Part shown: positions 43,212-52,609 of the stretch, one piece after another
Layout: every line of letters starts with the position of its first letter
Numbering within the stretch: position 1 is the first letter of the stretch
Origin: Sebaldella sp. S0638
GTDB taxonomy: Bacteria; Fusobacteriota; Fusobacteriia; Fusobacteriales; Leptotrichiaceae
Reading direction: 5' to 3'
DNA: 64,000 bases
Assembly (NCBI RefSeq): GCF_024158605.1
Contig: NZ_JAMZGM010000008.1
Span: forward strand, 1-64,000
Notes under the pieces: model-generated
Told to the model about the DNA's origin: nothing
What the model saw: the letters and a program-made list of their open reading frames with translations, nothing else
Databases searched by the model: none
Made by a program: the position numbers and the translations under genes

Positions 43212-43245
43212 GAGAGCTTCCTGTCTGTTCATACATTTAGCTCTC
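43212..43245 (-). terminator. terminator of autotransporter 3
   Basis: GAGAGCT and AGCTCTC form a 7-bp stem with a 20-base loop. On the minus strand it is followed by T7 and lies 19 bases after the stop. Confidence 0.7.
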
Positions 43246-43264
43246 AATACTAATTTATATCATT

Positions 43265-46200
43265 CTAAAATACTGCTTTCAAAGATACTCCGGCTCTATA
43301 GTCCTCATTATCATTCTCTCCTGTTACATACTCCCCTGTAAGAAATATTCCATACCTGTCTGCTGCTTCCACACCCATTGATGCTCTCCCTCTGAATGCT
43401 CCTTTTTCATCTTCAGGTTTTGAAAGCTCGTGGTAGTCATTTTCTATCGCTGTTAATCTTGCGTACTCTCTTTCGTCTATATCTGCAAGTTCATATTCGT
43501 ATGCCAGATCAATGCCTCCTTTTAATTTCCATGCAGCATTTGTTCCCAAAGGAATTTCTCCTTTAAGTTCTATTCCTATTCTCGGTTTTACGCTCCAAGC
43601 ATCATTTCCTTCTACTTCAAGGCTTTCAAGTCCGTCTTCCGTAAAGTCAGGTCTTGTCATATATACTGCTTTTATTGCTCCATATGGTGTTATACTTGCA
43701 TTTTTACCAAGCGGTACTTCTTTCCCAAGTATATTATCACTTGAAATACTGTATACTTCATATCTGCTGCTCATCTCTGATTTCCCGTCTTTTGTAGGCC
43801 ACATAATATTTCTGTCTATATCATGAAAACTTACTCTTCCAGTGAGATTATTTTTTATCTTCCAGCTGTCTGCGCTGTATTTATTATGAAATCCAAGCTG
43901 TATTGTATTTACTGTTTCTTCACTGTTATTCCCGTCTTTCATATCAAAGCTGGTATTTGCATACCCCAAAGAATATCCAAATGTGTGTCTGTATGTTCTT
44001 TCTACTTCCCTAAGTGCTAAAACTCCTGCCGTTTTATATGTATAATCTGCTACTCCGTCTGTATCTTCTTTCAGTTCACCTTTTCCGGCTATTATATTCA
44101 TTTTCACATTTTCTTTTGTGTTATTTTCCGAGCTCTGAAGAAAATTCACAGAGTTGTCAAATACTGACTCTATATTCATTTCTCTTTGATTTATATTGGC
44201 ATATACATTCCCTGCAAGACTTGCCATTACATGTCTTAAGTCTTTATCAGAAGTCAGCCAGTTTGCTTTATTATATATTTTTAACGCATCTCCTGTTGAA
44301 CCTGAGTAATTCTTATCCAGATTATCAGCAAAATTTTCATACCATAATCCTTTTGACATACTGTAGAACGACTTTTTCGTAGCCACAAGATCAATTGATG
44401 TTCCGTCATCTTTGTTGTATGAAGGTGTTATAGCCCAGAGAATAGACTGGCTTATTACATTAAAGTCTTTTATATCCGTTCCTGAAGAAGGTTTAAACGT
44501 TTTTAGCAGCTGTATTGCTGTTGATGTTGTTCCTTCTGCAAAATCAGGTGTTACCTCTACCAGCATGCCTTTTTCTATTTTTCCTCCTGTTACTTTTACC
44601 GCATTATATATAAAATCTGTCCCTCCTGAGCTTACTTTAGTAGTCAATGGATTATTCAGATCAGGTTTTATTATCAGATTAACTCCGTTAAGCAAAAAAT
44701 TATTATCTACGTTTATTATTCCCGAATTTATTATTGTAGGCTTAGAATACGACATCAATACTGCTCTGGGAAGTTTATCAGCATATCCTGAAATACTTGT
44801 AGCTGTTGTTGCCGAAGTAGAAGCACCTGACACAGCATTAGCCACATCATCAGATAAGACAAGCCCTGTTATGGTTCCATTATTTTCCAGTATCGAACCA
44901 CCTCTTAACACCACTCCTGCGGTACTTCTCCCTAATGCATTTATTGTAGAATTATTAATCACCTTTGAGCTGGCTTCTGCCATAATACCCACGCTGTTTT
45001 CCCCGCTCACCTGTATTAATCCGTTATTTATAATTGTCGTATTTCTGTTTATAGAAGCACCTACCGAATTTTTTCCTGATAAAATAATATTTCCGTTATT
45101 TATTACATTATGACTCCCGCTTCCTTCCACAAGCAGTCCTACTGCATTATCACCGGAAGAAATTATTTTCCCGTTTGTATCATTTATCAGGTCTCCTGTC
45201 TGACCGTATGAATAAATACCTATACCACGCTGTCCTACACGTATTTCCCCGTTATTATATATTTTTGACTGATCACCATAAATTCCCACAGCATATCTAT
45301 GGCTCGGATCAGACGGACTATCCGCCTTCGCAGGATTATAATATGTATTTCCTAAAATTATATTTGCAGTATTTATAATCTCGGAATTACTTCCATATAC
45401 CCCTACGCCGTAATTATGTGCAGAACCGTTTATATTTCCATTATTTATAATTTTACCGTTCTTACCATAGAAATAAATCACTCCGTCTCCGCCTGAAGAC
45501 AGTGTTCCGTGATTTTCAAGTTCTCCCCCGCTTGTGTAAAATCCTATAGCTTCAGTACCCAGAATTAAATTTCCTTTGTTTACTATTTTTGAACCTGCTC
45601 CTTTTGAATAACCTATTATACTGTCACTTCCCACAGTTATATTAGAAGAAAGATTCGTGATAACTGCTCCGTTACTTGCATAAAGTGCTACACCGCTCTC
45701 TATTTTCTCACTTCCTGAAACTACCTTTCTTATCCCGTTTCCAATTGTTATTTTTCCGCCAGTACCTACTGTTCCTGTTCCTCCTGACATATACATCCCC
45801 ACTGATGCATTTCCGAGATTAATATTGGAATTATTTTCAGCTGTTCCTCCTGCTGAATATATACCTGCAGTATAATTACCTCCATTAATGTTCCCTGAAG
45901 TATTAAAAATATTTACATTTTTGGTTCCGTAAATTCCCATCAACATATTATTCAAACCAGATGCAGAACCCATCTTTATATTATTCTCATTTATTATATT
46001 AATTGTACCAAGTATACTGCCGCCGCTGTCGAGTGCACTTCCATAAATCCCCAACGAATTGGCTCCTGCTATGTTTATAGACGCTTTATTTCTTATTGTA
46101 TAAGTTCCGCCATTATCTGCTTTTGCAAGTATACCTTTATTTTCAACGCTTCCTGCCGTTATATCAGCATTTATTGTTGTAGTATTTTCAATATTAGAAT

Positions 46201-49200
46201 TTACACTTATTATACCAGTGGAATTAGAGCCTGTTATATTCATAGTACCGCCAAGAACATTCAGTGTACTATTTTTTACATATACCCCATCCGAATTATT
46301 TTTCAGAGTCATTATTCCCAGTGATTTAGCTTCTGCATTTCCTCCAAGAAGATAAATAGCTGAGCCTGAATCCATAACAGAGAAATTTTTCCCGCCCAAA
46401 TCTATTTTACTCTGATCAAGATAAATTCCAATTTTATTTCCAAGAGTTGTTCCATTAGCAGTGTATGTTATATTAGTACCATTTTCTCCATAGATTAATG
46501 TACCGCTTTCAGTGGAAAAATTACCTCCCGAGATTGTCATTGCTGTCTTATTCCCGTAAAAAGCAATTCCGCCTGCTCCTACCGAGATATTTCCGCCTGT
46601 ATTATTAATAACGGAATTTCTTCCTCCATAGACAGCAATAATACTATTTACTGCTGGATTATCCACTGTTATATTTCCCGAATTTGTTATTGTAGAATTA
46701 TCCGTAAATATTCCAAACCCCTTGTTTGAAAGATTTATATTTCCTGTATTTGTAATAGTAGTAATCGGCGTTCCCAAAGCTCCTGCCGAAGACATTTTTG
46801 CATAAATACCGAGTGCACTTGCCTGTGTAGAACTGATGGTTCCTTTATTTATTATGCTTCCCCCAAGCTCAAGTGAATCCAGATATATCCCTATTCCTGC
46901 ATAAGGCATCTCTATCACTGCACCTGAATCATTTATTACACTTGTCTTATCTGCTGTACCATTTTTGCTTTCTGCAAGTATTCCTATTCCTGCACTTGTA
47001 CTGCTGCTGCTCCCCACTATAATCTTACCTTTGTTTACTGCTCTTGCACTTGCCAGCGATTGTACCCCCACACTTCCGGAAGATTTTGACATATCTATTG
47101 TATAGCCGCTGTTTAGCAGAACTTCTTCTGTTACAGCTGTTACTGTATATCTGTTTTGCACTGCTACCCCGTAAGTAGAAGTTATATTATTGCTGGTATA
47201 GATATTCCCGCTTATTTCCACCCTTCCGTCCTTGGCTCTGTGACCGTAATATCTTACCGCAGGATCCAGAGTTATATCTCCTGTTACAGATTCATTTTTT
47301 TCAGAATAAACAATTCGTTCTACTTTAGGTGCAAGTCCGAGGCTATCCAGCTGTGACGGTGTAATTGTAGTTCCGTTTACCCTTACATCAGAGGTATTTC
47401 CCTTTAATAAGAATGCTATTCCGGAATTCATTGAAAGAGTATTTGTATTCAGAGTTCCTGACGTAAAATCCAATATTGCATTATCCAGATAAAAACCTGT
47501 AGACTGTGTATTGTTAGCCCCTGTAAATATCAGCGAAGAAGATGCATTTCTTTTCAGTGTATTCCCTTTTTTGTATATTCCCAGTGAATTTTCTCCAAGG
47601 GAAACATTTCCGTTATATTCAACATTTCCTGTATTAGTATCGAAATACACTCCCACAGATTCTTTTCCTGAAATTACATTAGTATTTACAGAATTAATAA
47701 ATGCAGTGTCTTTTGCATAAATTCCCACACTCTGTTTACCCGAAGCAAGTGAATCTCCTACAGTTATATTGGTTGGCATAGTTCCTGCTACATTTACAGT
47801 ATCGAGATATAATCCCAGACTTTCATTTCCCAGCACTATATTACTTGTTCCGCTTCCAAAATCTACTGTTTTATTCCCTGCATCTCCTTTTATATAAATT
47901 CCGTAAGATTCTTTTCCTGATTTAATACTTATATTTCCGGTATTTTTAAATCCGCCTTTTCCTACATATATCCCCGTAAGTTTTTCAAGACCTGTCATTT
48001 CAAGCCCGTTGATTTCTACATTTGTTGCACTCCCGGAAGTATACACTCCGATCATGTTATCATCTTTACCTGTAAGTGTTATTTTCCCTGTTTTTAGTGC
48101 TCCTGTTCCCATACTGTTATTCTGAAATACTCCTGTTTTTCCTGTTGTTATATTTCCTGTAGTTATATTTGTTATATTATTTGCATAAATTCCCAAACCT
48201 GATTTCTGATTTACAGTTATTGCATTTATTCCCAGATCTATAACACCGCTCGTTCCTGATCGGCCCGAAACATATATACCGAATCCTCCGCCGTCTGCAA
48301 GAGTACTTCCTATTTTTATGTCACCGCCTCTGATATTTATGGTTCCTGACGCAGATGTGGCATAAATTCCTCCGGCAAGCTGTGACGTTGTTGTATTTCC
48401 TGTTTTTATTGTATTTATTTTTATTGTTGAATCAGATGCGAGATTAGTCAGATATGCTCCTATACCGCTGTTCCCCATATCAAGTGTCAGATAATCCGGC
48501 TGCGTTCCTGTTATCTTATCTGTATATGTAATATTTTTTCCATAAATCCCTATATTATTTTCACCGCTCAGAAGACTTATTTTAGACCCGTTTTTCACTT
48601 TTAATTCTGCTGTATCTCCTACTATTCCCATACTGTTCTTAATATTGTTCCCTGCTATTTCCAGTGAAGTTGTTGAACCTATTTCAATAATACTATTCTT
48701 TCCGTAAATTCCAATAGTATTCTCTCCTGAAAGGTTTATTTTATTTGAAATAACAGCTTCAGCATTTTCCAGTGTAAATCCTAACCCTTGATTAGTCTGA
48801 TCTCCCGCTACACTGATTACTCCGGTACTTGTGAGATTTATTTTATCAGTAGTATTTAATCCCTTTGTTATTACAGCACTTCCACCAATCCCCAGCGTTA
48901 TATTCCCGCTATTTGTCACTCTGCCTACCAGTACATTATTGGCTTTAGCATTTTCTGCATAAATTCCAATTGCTTTTTTTGAATAATGATTATTATCAGA
49001 AGCTTTATCAGTTATAAAACCTGTATTTGATATACTGCTTCCTTTTCCGTAAATACCAATATAATTATAGTTCCCTACTGTCGTAACTGCACTTTCAGTA
49101 GTTACATCTGAAGCTGATCCGGCTATTGACCCATTTTGTGCCGTAAGCCCTAAAAATATTCCGCCTCTGTTTTCCACTGTTGAATACATTCCGTTTATTC

Positions 49201-51472
49201 CGATAGTATATTGACTTGTACCGTTTCCGGTTGAATAGATAAAGATTTTTCCATCTGTTTCATTTCTTACAGTAACCAAATCCAACTGTGGGCTAAATGC
49301 TCCTATATTTTTTATATCAGATGCCAGACCAGCTGAATTCCTTCCTCCTAAAAATATAACTCCGTCCTGTGTTGTATAATTATACTTTTTTCCCGCTATT
49401 GTTATGTTAAAAACCGTTGTTTTATTTTCAATTATTTTATCAATATCAGGATCATTATCCAGAGTTGTTGTTACTGCACTCATTCCTGTAGCGGTAGATC
49501 TCATTCCTGATATACTTCCAGGAACAGTCCCTCCTTTTCCAAGGCTATTTTTACTTATACCTTTAGTAATAGAGGACGTCACAGTATTATTACCATCATA
49601 ATCAGTGCCGCCTGTTATACCATCCCCGTTTTTTATAATTATTTTTTTATCAGTATTTTGTGTATTGTTATGTTTGCGAGTATTACCTGTTCCTGACACT
49701 GCTTTCACATTTTCAACATTATTATTTACTATTATCACTCCGTCATTAACTCCTAATGCCTGGCTCGCAGGATTGGAAGACGCTGCATGGAGCCAGTTTT
49801 CCCTATCTATCCCGATTGTATTTCCTGAATTAATTACCATTACACCTTTATTCCATACCTCGCCTGTTCCTTTATGTCTCAGAAGAATATTATTTCCGCT
49901 GTCAGAAGTTATTGTTCCTTTATTATCATTCAGGACAAATGAATTGTCATTTCCGGTACTTAAGGCGTTATCTGCAAAAGCCGCTATCCCTACATTCCCT
50001 TCTGTAGAAGTGCTTGGTCTTCCAGTCACATTTATATTTACCTTTCCCTTATTTATAAGCAGATTTATATTTGCTCCTGTTACTTTTGTAGCATGTGTGG
50101 AAGGTTCACTATCCACCTGATTCATTAAAATACCGTAATTTCCCCAACCGTTTATATTCATAACTCCATTAATTCCATTCACCAGATAACGCTGTTTAGC
50201 CCCGCTATTACTATCATCACCTCTAGAAAGATAAGCCATAGCGACTCCGCCCGGAATATTCGCCTGTCCGTTTGGAGATGCTGCATCCAGTGTCATTGTA
50301 CCGCTGTTATACACAGATGTACTAAACGGTACTCCGCTTGTCACTACTGAATCTACAGTATCACCGAATATAAATGCATCTGATGATGCAGCGGATATTT
50401 TTATACTTCCGTAATTCGCAAGTACTGAAGCATTATTTCGATTTTCTGCAAAGAATCTTCCGTAGGAATCGGCAGGTCTGGGATTTGAATTAGTAAACTC
50501 TACATTAGTTCCCTGTGCGAAAAACATTTTTCCACCAGGGCTGTTTACTATATGAAAAGTATCCGATACATTAAAAGTGCGTGTATAATTCATTGATATT
50601 GTCTGATTATTGTTTGTGTCATAATTTACTGCGCTCCCGTTCAGCTTCATTGGCGCCCCGGCATTATGCCCGGCACTAAAATTAAAATCGATATCAGGAG
50701 AATTAATACTTACAGTCGGATTCACAGTAATATTAATCACAGGGGCCTGCGGTGTCGGCGCTGTTATTCCGCGAAAATCTGTTATCATTATTTTTTCTAC
50801 TTTTGTATTTGGAAGGGTTACAGTTATCGGATTTATTGTTTTCTCCACTATTTTCATCTGTGGATCAAGCGAAAAATCCAAAACTTCTTTTATTGGAATT
50901 GAAGCACCTAGTTTTATATTTTTGGGGTCTTCCTTTTGGTTAAATGATTTGAAGGTACCAGAGGAAGTATTCTGATCATAAAATATATTTCTCTGTTCAT
51001 TAGTCAGTGAATTCATAACATTTCTATCGCCGTTAAAAAGGGCTTCTACCTGACCGGCAGTCATTCCTGTAGCCAAAAGTTCATTATATATTTTGGAATC
51101 AACAGTTAATTTCCCGCTCTGAGTTCTTGCAGAAGTATAATATTCAGCATTTTCCATGGTATTATCACCTTTTTCTTTTTCAGTATAAAAACCTGAAAAA
51201 AAAACCTGCCATTCCAAATATTCCGGCTTTATAATATAATCTCCCTGTAAATATAGATCTTTCAATTCTTTATTTTTTTTCTTTAATATGTTTTCTATAG
51301 ACTGGTAATTTTTTTGAGTTGGTTTTTCGTTTCGAATATTTTTTATTATACTATTATACATTCTATCGTATCTGGAACTGACAGTACCTATCTCATCTAT
51401 TGTGTCAGCATAAGATGTTAGCATTGAGTTAAGGGATAAAAATAATACTAACATTTTTTTATTTTTTTTCAC
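43265..51472 (-). CDS. giant autotransporter 3 (2735 aa)
   Basis: The start is a GTG (51472) four bases after AAGGAGG. Signal peptide MLVLFLSLNSMLTSYA is followed by the N-terminal domain KKKNKELKDLYLQGDYIIKPEYLEWQ. Compared with autotransporter 2 it has about 50 extra residues just after that domain (coded near 50930-51130, with LATGMTAGQVEALFNGD). Then come a Pro-rich linker (TAPTPQAPVINITVNPTVSINSPDIDF), a Gly-rich repeat passenger, and a barrel of about 280 residues ending YRAGVSLKAVF. It is a close paralogue of autotransporter 2; its barrel also resembles that of autotransporter 1. Expected to be a surface adhesin-like protein. Confidence 0.92.
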   Translation of the reverse strand: MKKNKKMLVLFLSLNSMLTSYADTIDEIGTVSSRYDRMYNSIIKNIRNEKPTQKNYQSIENILKKKNKELKDLYLQGDYIIKPEYLEWQVFFSGFYTEKEKGDNTMENAEYYTSARTQSGKLTVDSKIYNELLATGMTAGQVEALFNGDRNVMNSLTNEQRNIFYDQNTSSGTFKSFNQKEDPKNIKLGASIPIKEVLDFSLDPQMKIVEKTINPITVTLPNTKVEKIMITDFRGITAPTPQAPVINITVNPTVSINSPDIDFNFSAGHNAGAPMKLNGSAVNYDTNNNQTISMNYTRTFNVSDTFHIVNSPGGKMFFAQGTNVEFTNSNPRPADSYGRFFAENRNNASVLANYGSIKISAASSDAFIFGDTVDSVVTSGVPFSTSVYNSGTMTLDAASPNGQANIPGGVAMAYLSRGDDSNSGAKQRYLVNGINGVMNINGWGNYGILMNQVDSEPSTHATKVTGANINLLINKGKVNINVTGRPSTSTEGNVGIAAFADNALSTGNDNSFVLNDNKGTITSDSGNNILLRHKGTGEVWNKGVMVINSGNTIGIDRENWLHAASSNPASQALGVNDGVIIVNNNVENVKAVSGTGNTRKHNNTQNTDKKIIIKNGDGITGGTDYDGNNTVTSSITKGISKNSLGKGGTVPGSISGMRSTATGMSAVTTTLDNDPDIDKIIENKTTVFNITIAGKKYNYTTQDGVIFLGGRNSAGLASDIKNIGAFSPQLDLVTVRNETDGKIFIYSTGNGTSQYTIGINGMYSTVENRGGIFLGLTAQNGSIAGSASDVTTESAVTTVGNYNYIGIYGKGSSISNTGFITDKASDNNHYSKKAIGIYAENAKANNVLVGRVTNSGNITLGIGGSAVITKGLNTTDKINLTSTGVISVAGDQTNQGLGFTLENAEAVISNKINLSGENTIGIYGKNSIIEIGSTTSLEIAGNNIKNSMGIVGDTAELKVKNGSKISLLSGENNIGIYGKNITYTDKITGTQPDYLTLDMGNSGIGAYLTNLASDSTIKINTIKTGNTTTSQLAGGIYATSASGTINIRGGDIKIGSTLADGGGFGIYVSGRSGTSGVIDLGINAITVNQKSGLGIYANNITNITTGNITTGKTGVFQNNSMGTGALKTGKITLTGKDDNMIGVYTSGSATNVEINGLEMTGLEKLTGIYVGKGGFKNTGNISIKSGKESYGIYIKGDAGNKTVDFGSGTSNIVLGNESLGLYLDTVNVAGTMPTNITVGDSLASGKQSVGIYAKDTAFINSVNTNVISGKESVGVYFDTNTGNVEYNGNVSLGENSLGIYKKGNTLKRNASSSLIFTGANNTQSTGFYLDNAILDFTSGTLNTNTLSMNSGIAFLLKGNTSDVRVNGTTITPSQLDSLGLAPKVERIVYSEKNESVTGDITLDPAVRYYGHRAKDGRVEISGNIYTSNNITSTYGVAVQNRYTVTAVTEEVLLNSGYTIDMSKSSGSVGVQSLASARAVNKGKIIVGSSSSTSAGIGILAESKNGTADKTSVINDSGAVIEMPYAGIGIYLDSLELGGSIINKGTISSTQASALGIYAKMSSAGALGTPITTITNTGNINLSNKGFGIFTDNSTITNSGNITVDNPAVNSIIAVYGGRNSVINNTGGNISVGAGGIAFYGNKTAMTISGGNFSTESGTLIYGENGTNITYTANGTTLGNKIGIYLDQSKIDLGGKNFSVMDSGSAIYLLGGNAEAKSLGIMTLKNNSDGVYVKNSTLNVLGGTMNITGSNSTGIISVNSNIENTTTINADITAGSVENKGILAKADNGGTYTIRNKASINIAGANSLGIYGSALDSGGSILGTINIINENNIKMGSASGLNNMLMGIYGTKNVNIFNTSGNINGGNYTAGIYSAGGTAENNSNINLGNASVGMYMSGGTGTVGTGGKITIGNGIRKVVSGSEKIESGVALYASNGAVITNLSSNITVGSDSIIGYSKGAGSKIVNKGNLILGTEAIGFYTSGGELENHGTLSSGGDGVIYFYGKNGKIINNGNINGSAHNYGVGVYGSNSEIINTANIILGNTYYNPAKADSPSDPSHRYAVGIYGDQSKIYNNGEIRVGQRGIGIYSYGQTGDLINDTNGKIISSGDNAVGLLVEGSGSHNVINNGNIILSGKNSVGASINRNTTIINNGLIQVSGENSVGIMAEASSKVINNSTINALGRSTAGVVLRGGSILENNGTITGLVLSDDVANAVSGASTSATTATSISGYADKLPRAVLMSYSKPTIINSGIINVDNNFLLNGVNLIIKPDLNNPLTTKVSSGGTDFIYNAVKVTGGKIEKGMLVEVTPDFAEGTTSTAIQLLKTFKPSSGTDIKDFNVISQSILWAITPSYNKDDGTSIDLVATKKSFYSMSKGLWYENFADNLDKNYSGSTGDALKIYNKANWLTSDKDLRHVMASLAGNVYANINQREMNIESVFDNSVNFLQSSENNTKENVKMNIIAGKGELKEDTDGVADYTYKTAGVLALREVERTYRHTFGYSLGYANTSFDMKDGNNSEETVNTIQLGFHNKYSADSWKIKNNLTGRVSFHDIDRNIMWPTKDGKSEMSSRYEVYSISSDNILGKEVPLGKNASITPYGAIKAVYMTRPDFTEDGLESLEVEGNDAWSVKPRIGIELKGEIPLGTNAAWKLKGGIDLAYEYELADIDEREYARLTAIENDYHELSKPEDEKGAFRGRASMGVEAADRYGIFLTGEYVTGENDNEDYRAGVSLKAVF

Positions 51473-52118
51473 ACTTCCTCCTTAAATAGTTTATATTTAT
51501 ATTATCATTTCTTTATTTTACTATCTTTAAATTTATCTCCTTTCATATATTTTATTTTTGACAGATTTTTTGAATAGAGTTTCGAATTTTTCTCATACAC
51601 TATAATAATAAAAACATTATAGCCTGTCAATTTTCTTATTTTTTTAAACTTTTTTTCAATTTTTAAATTATCAAAAAATAACCGAAAGGTAATTTTATTA
51701 TCTGACAAATAATTGATTTTATAAAAATTTATTTTAGTAATACTTATTTTTTTAAAAAAATACAAAAGATATTTTAGCTTTAAAATTATAAACTTGAAAA
51801 CAAAAAAATGAAATTTATAATAAGTAAAAAATTTGTCATACTTTTGTTATTTTATTTTTATAATTAATTTTCATAAATCATATCATTTAATTTTATTAAA
51901 ACACATTTTTTCCTGATATATTTGTTTTATCAGATAATTTCCCTTAAATAATTTACAAAAAGGATAATTTATAGCTTTTATTATATCTGAGTATATCAAA
52001 AACAAACTCAGGAATAATCTCATAAGCATAATAAAAGCTGCTGTATTTTTCATAAAATAAAAAAGGACCTTTCAAATTTTGAAAATTACTTCAAAATTAC
52101 CAGTCCATTTTTCATATT
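51473..52118. other. gap between autotransporter 3 and the coiled-coil gene
   Basis: About 650 extremely AT-rich bases. The stretch holds the autotransporter 3 promoter (51602-51630) and, at about 52055-52095, a weak TTTCA/TGAAA hairpin that on the minus strand is followed by T-rich sequence and may end the coiled-coil transcript. An 86-codon frame at 51505-51765 is composed almost only of Lys, Ile, Phe and Asn, overlaps the promoter and is not credible. Confidence 0.45.
51602..51630 (-). promoter_or_regulatory. autotransporter 3 promoter
   Basis: On the minus strand, TTGACA (51625-51630) and TATTAT (51602-51607) are 17 bp apart, giving a leader of about 130 bases. Confidence 0.6.
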
Positions 52119-52541
52119 TTATCTCTTTGCATAATTTGTTTCAAATTTTAATTCTTTATCTCTGTAACTATCTTCAAATGCTTCCCTTTCGGAAATCATT
52201 TTGTCTATTTTTGCCCAGTCAGGATTATTCTTTCTTCTTTCATAATGTATTTCCGTTTTTTTATTTTCTATTTTCACAAGAAGATCTTTATTATCTTTCA
52301 TAAATTTCAGCTTTGCCTTTTCATAATCCAGCTCTCTCTGATCAGCAGCGATACCTGCATTTTTCTCTGTAAGTTTACCCTTGTTATCCTTGTACTTTAT
52401 CTGGTTTGTTTTCTTCTTATCATCTATCTGTCTCTGTTTTTCATTTATTTTATTCTGTTTCTTTATCAGGTCTTCCGATACACTGCCCGCTGTTAGAACT
52501 GCTGCAAATAGAATAAATAAAACAGCTAATTTCTTTTTCAT
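52119..52541 (-). CDS. small secreted coiled-coil protein, possibly FadA-like
   Basis: About 140 residues from the ATG at 52541, which follows GCGGAGG; the longer frame to 52670 lacks a ribosome site. It has a signal peptide (KKKLAVLFILFAAVLTAG), then an almost entirely helical, charged body (SEDLIKKQNKINEKQRQIDDKKK, IAADQRELDYEKAKLKFMKDNKDLLVKIENKKTEI) with heptad-like spacing, a short NNPDWAKID break and a last helix. Size, export signal and the two-helix layout resemble FadA-type adhesins of fusobacteria, but sequence similarity is only suggestive. Its promoter shares an unusual design with that of the VWA lipoprotein. Confidence 0.65.
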   Translation of the reverse strand: MKKKLAVLFILFAAVLTAGSVSEDLIKKQNKINEKQRQIDDKKKTNQIKYKDNKGKLTEKNAGIAADQRELDYEKAKLKFMKDNKDLLVKIENKKTEIHYERRKNNPDWAKIDKMISEREAFEDSYRDKELKFETNYAKR

Positions 52542-52572
52542 ATATACCTCCGCAATATTCTTTGTTACACTT

Positions 52573-52605
52573 ATTATATCACTGCAATGTGATATTAATG
52601 TGAAG
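52573..52605 (-). promoter_or_regulatory. coiled-coil gene promoter with 11-bp repeats
   Basis: Minus strand TATAAT lies at 52573-52578. TTCACA (52599-52604) and TCACA (52588-52592) repeat at 11 bp. The outer repeat starts 27 bases from the -10 box, exactly as at 14817-14849. Confidence 0.6.
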
Positions 52606-52609
52606 TTTT

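Noticed and set aside
44412-45113. 233-codon plus-strand frame inside autotransporter 3
   Set aside because: Antisense shadow of the passenger and pre-barrel region; no start signal and no family features.
49605-50120. 171-codon plus-strand frame inside autotransporter 3
   Set aside because: Antisense shadow of conserved coding sequence; the sense frame is clearly the real one.
16625-51472. Repeated short motifs suggesting a CRISPR array
   Set aside because: The repeats are in frame, diverged, and code for beta-helix units; there are no regular spacers.
51505-51765. 86-codon minus-strand frame upstream of autotransporter 3
   Set aside because: Almost only Lys, Ile, Phe and Asn from AT-rich DNA. 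It overlaps the predicted promoter and has no ribosome site.
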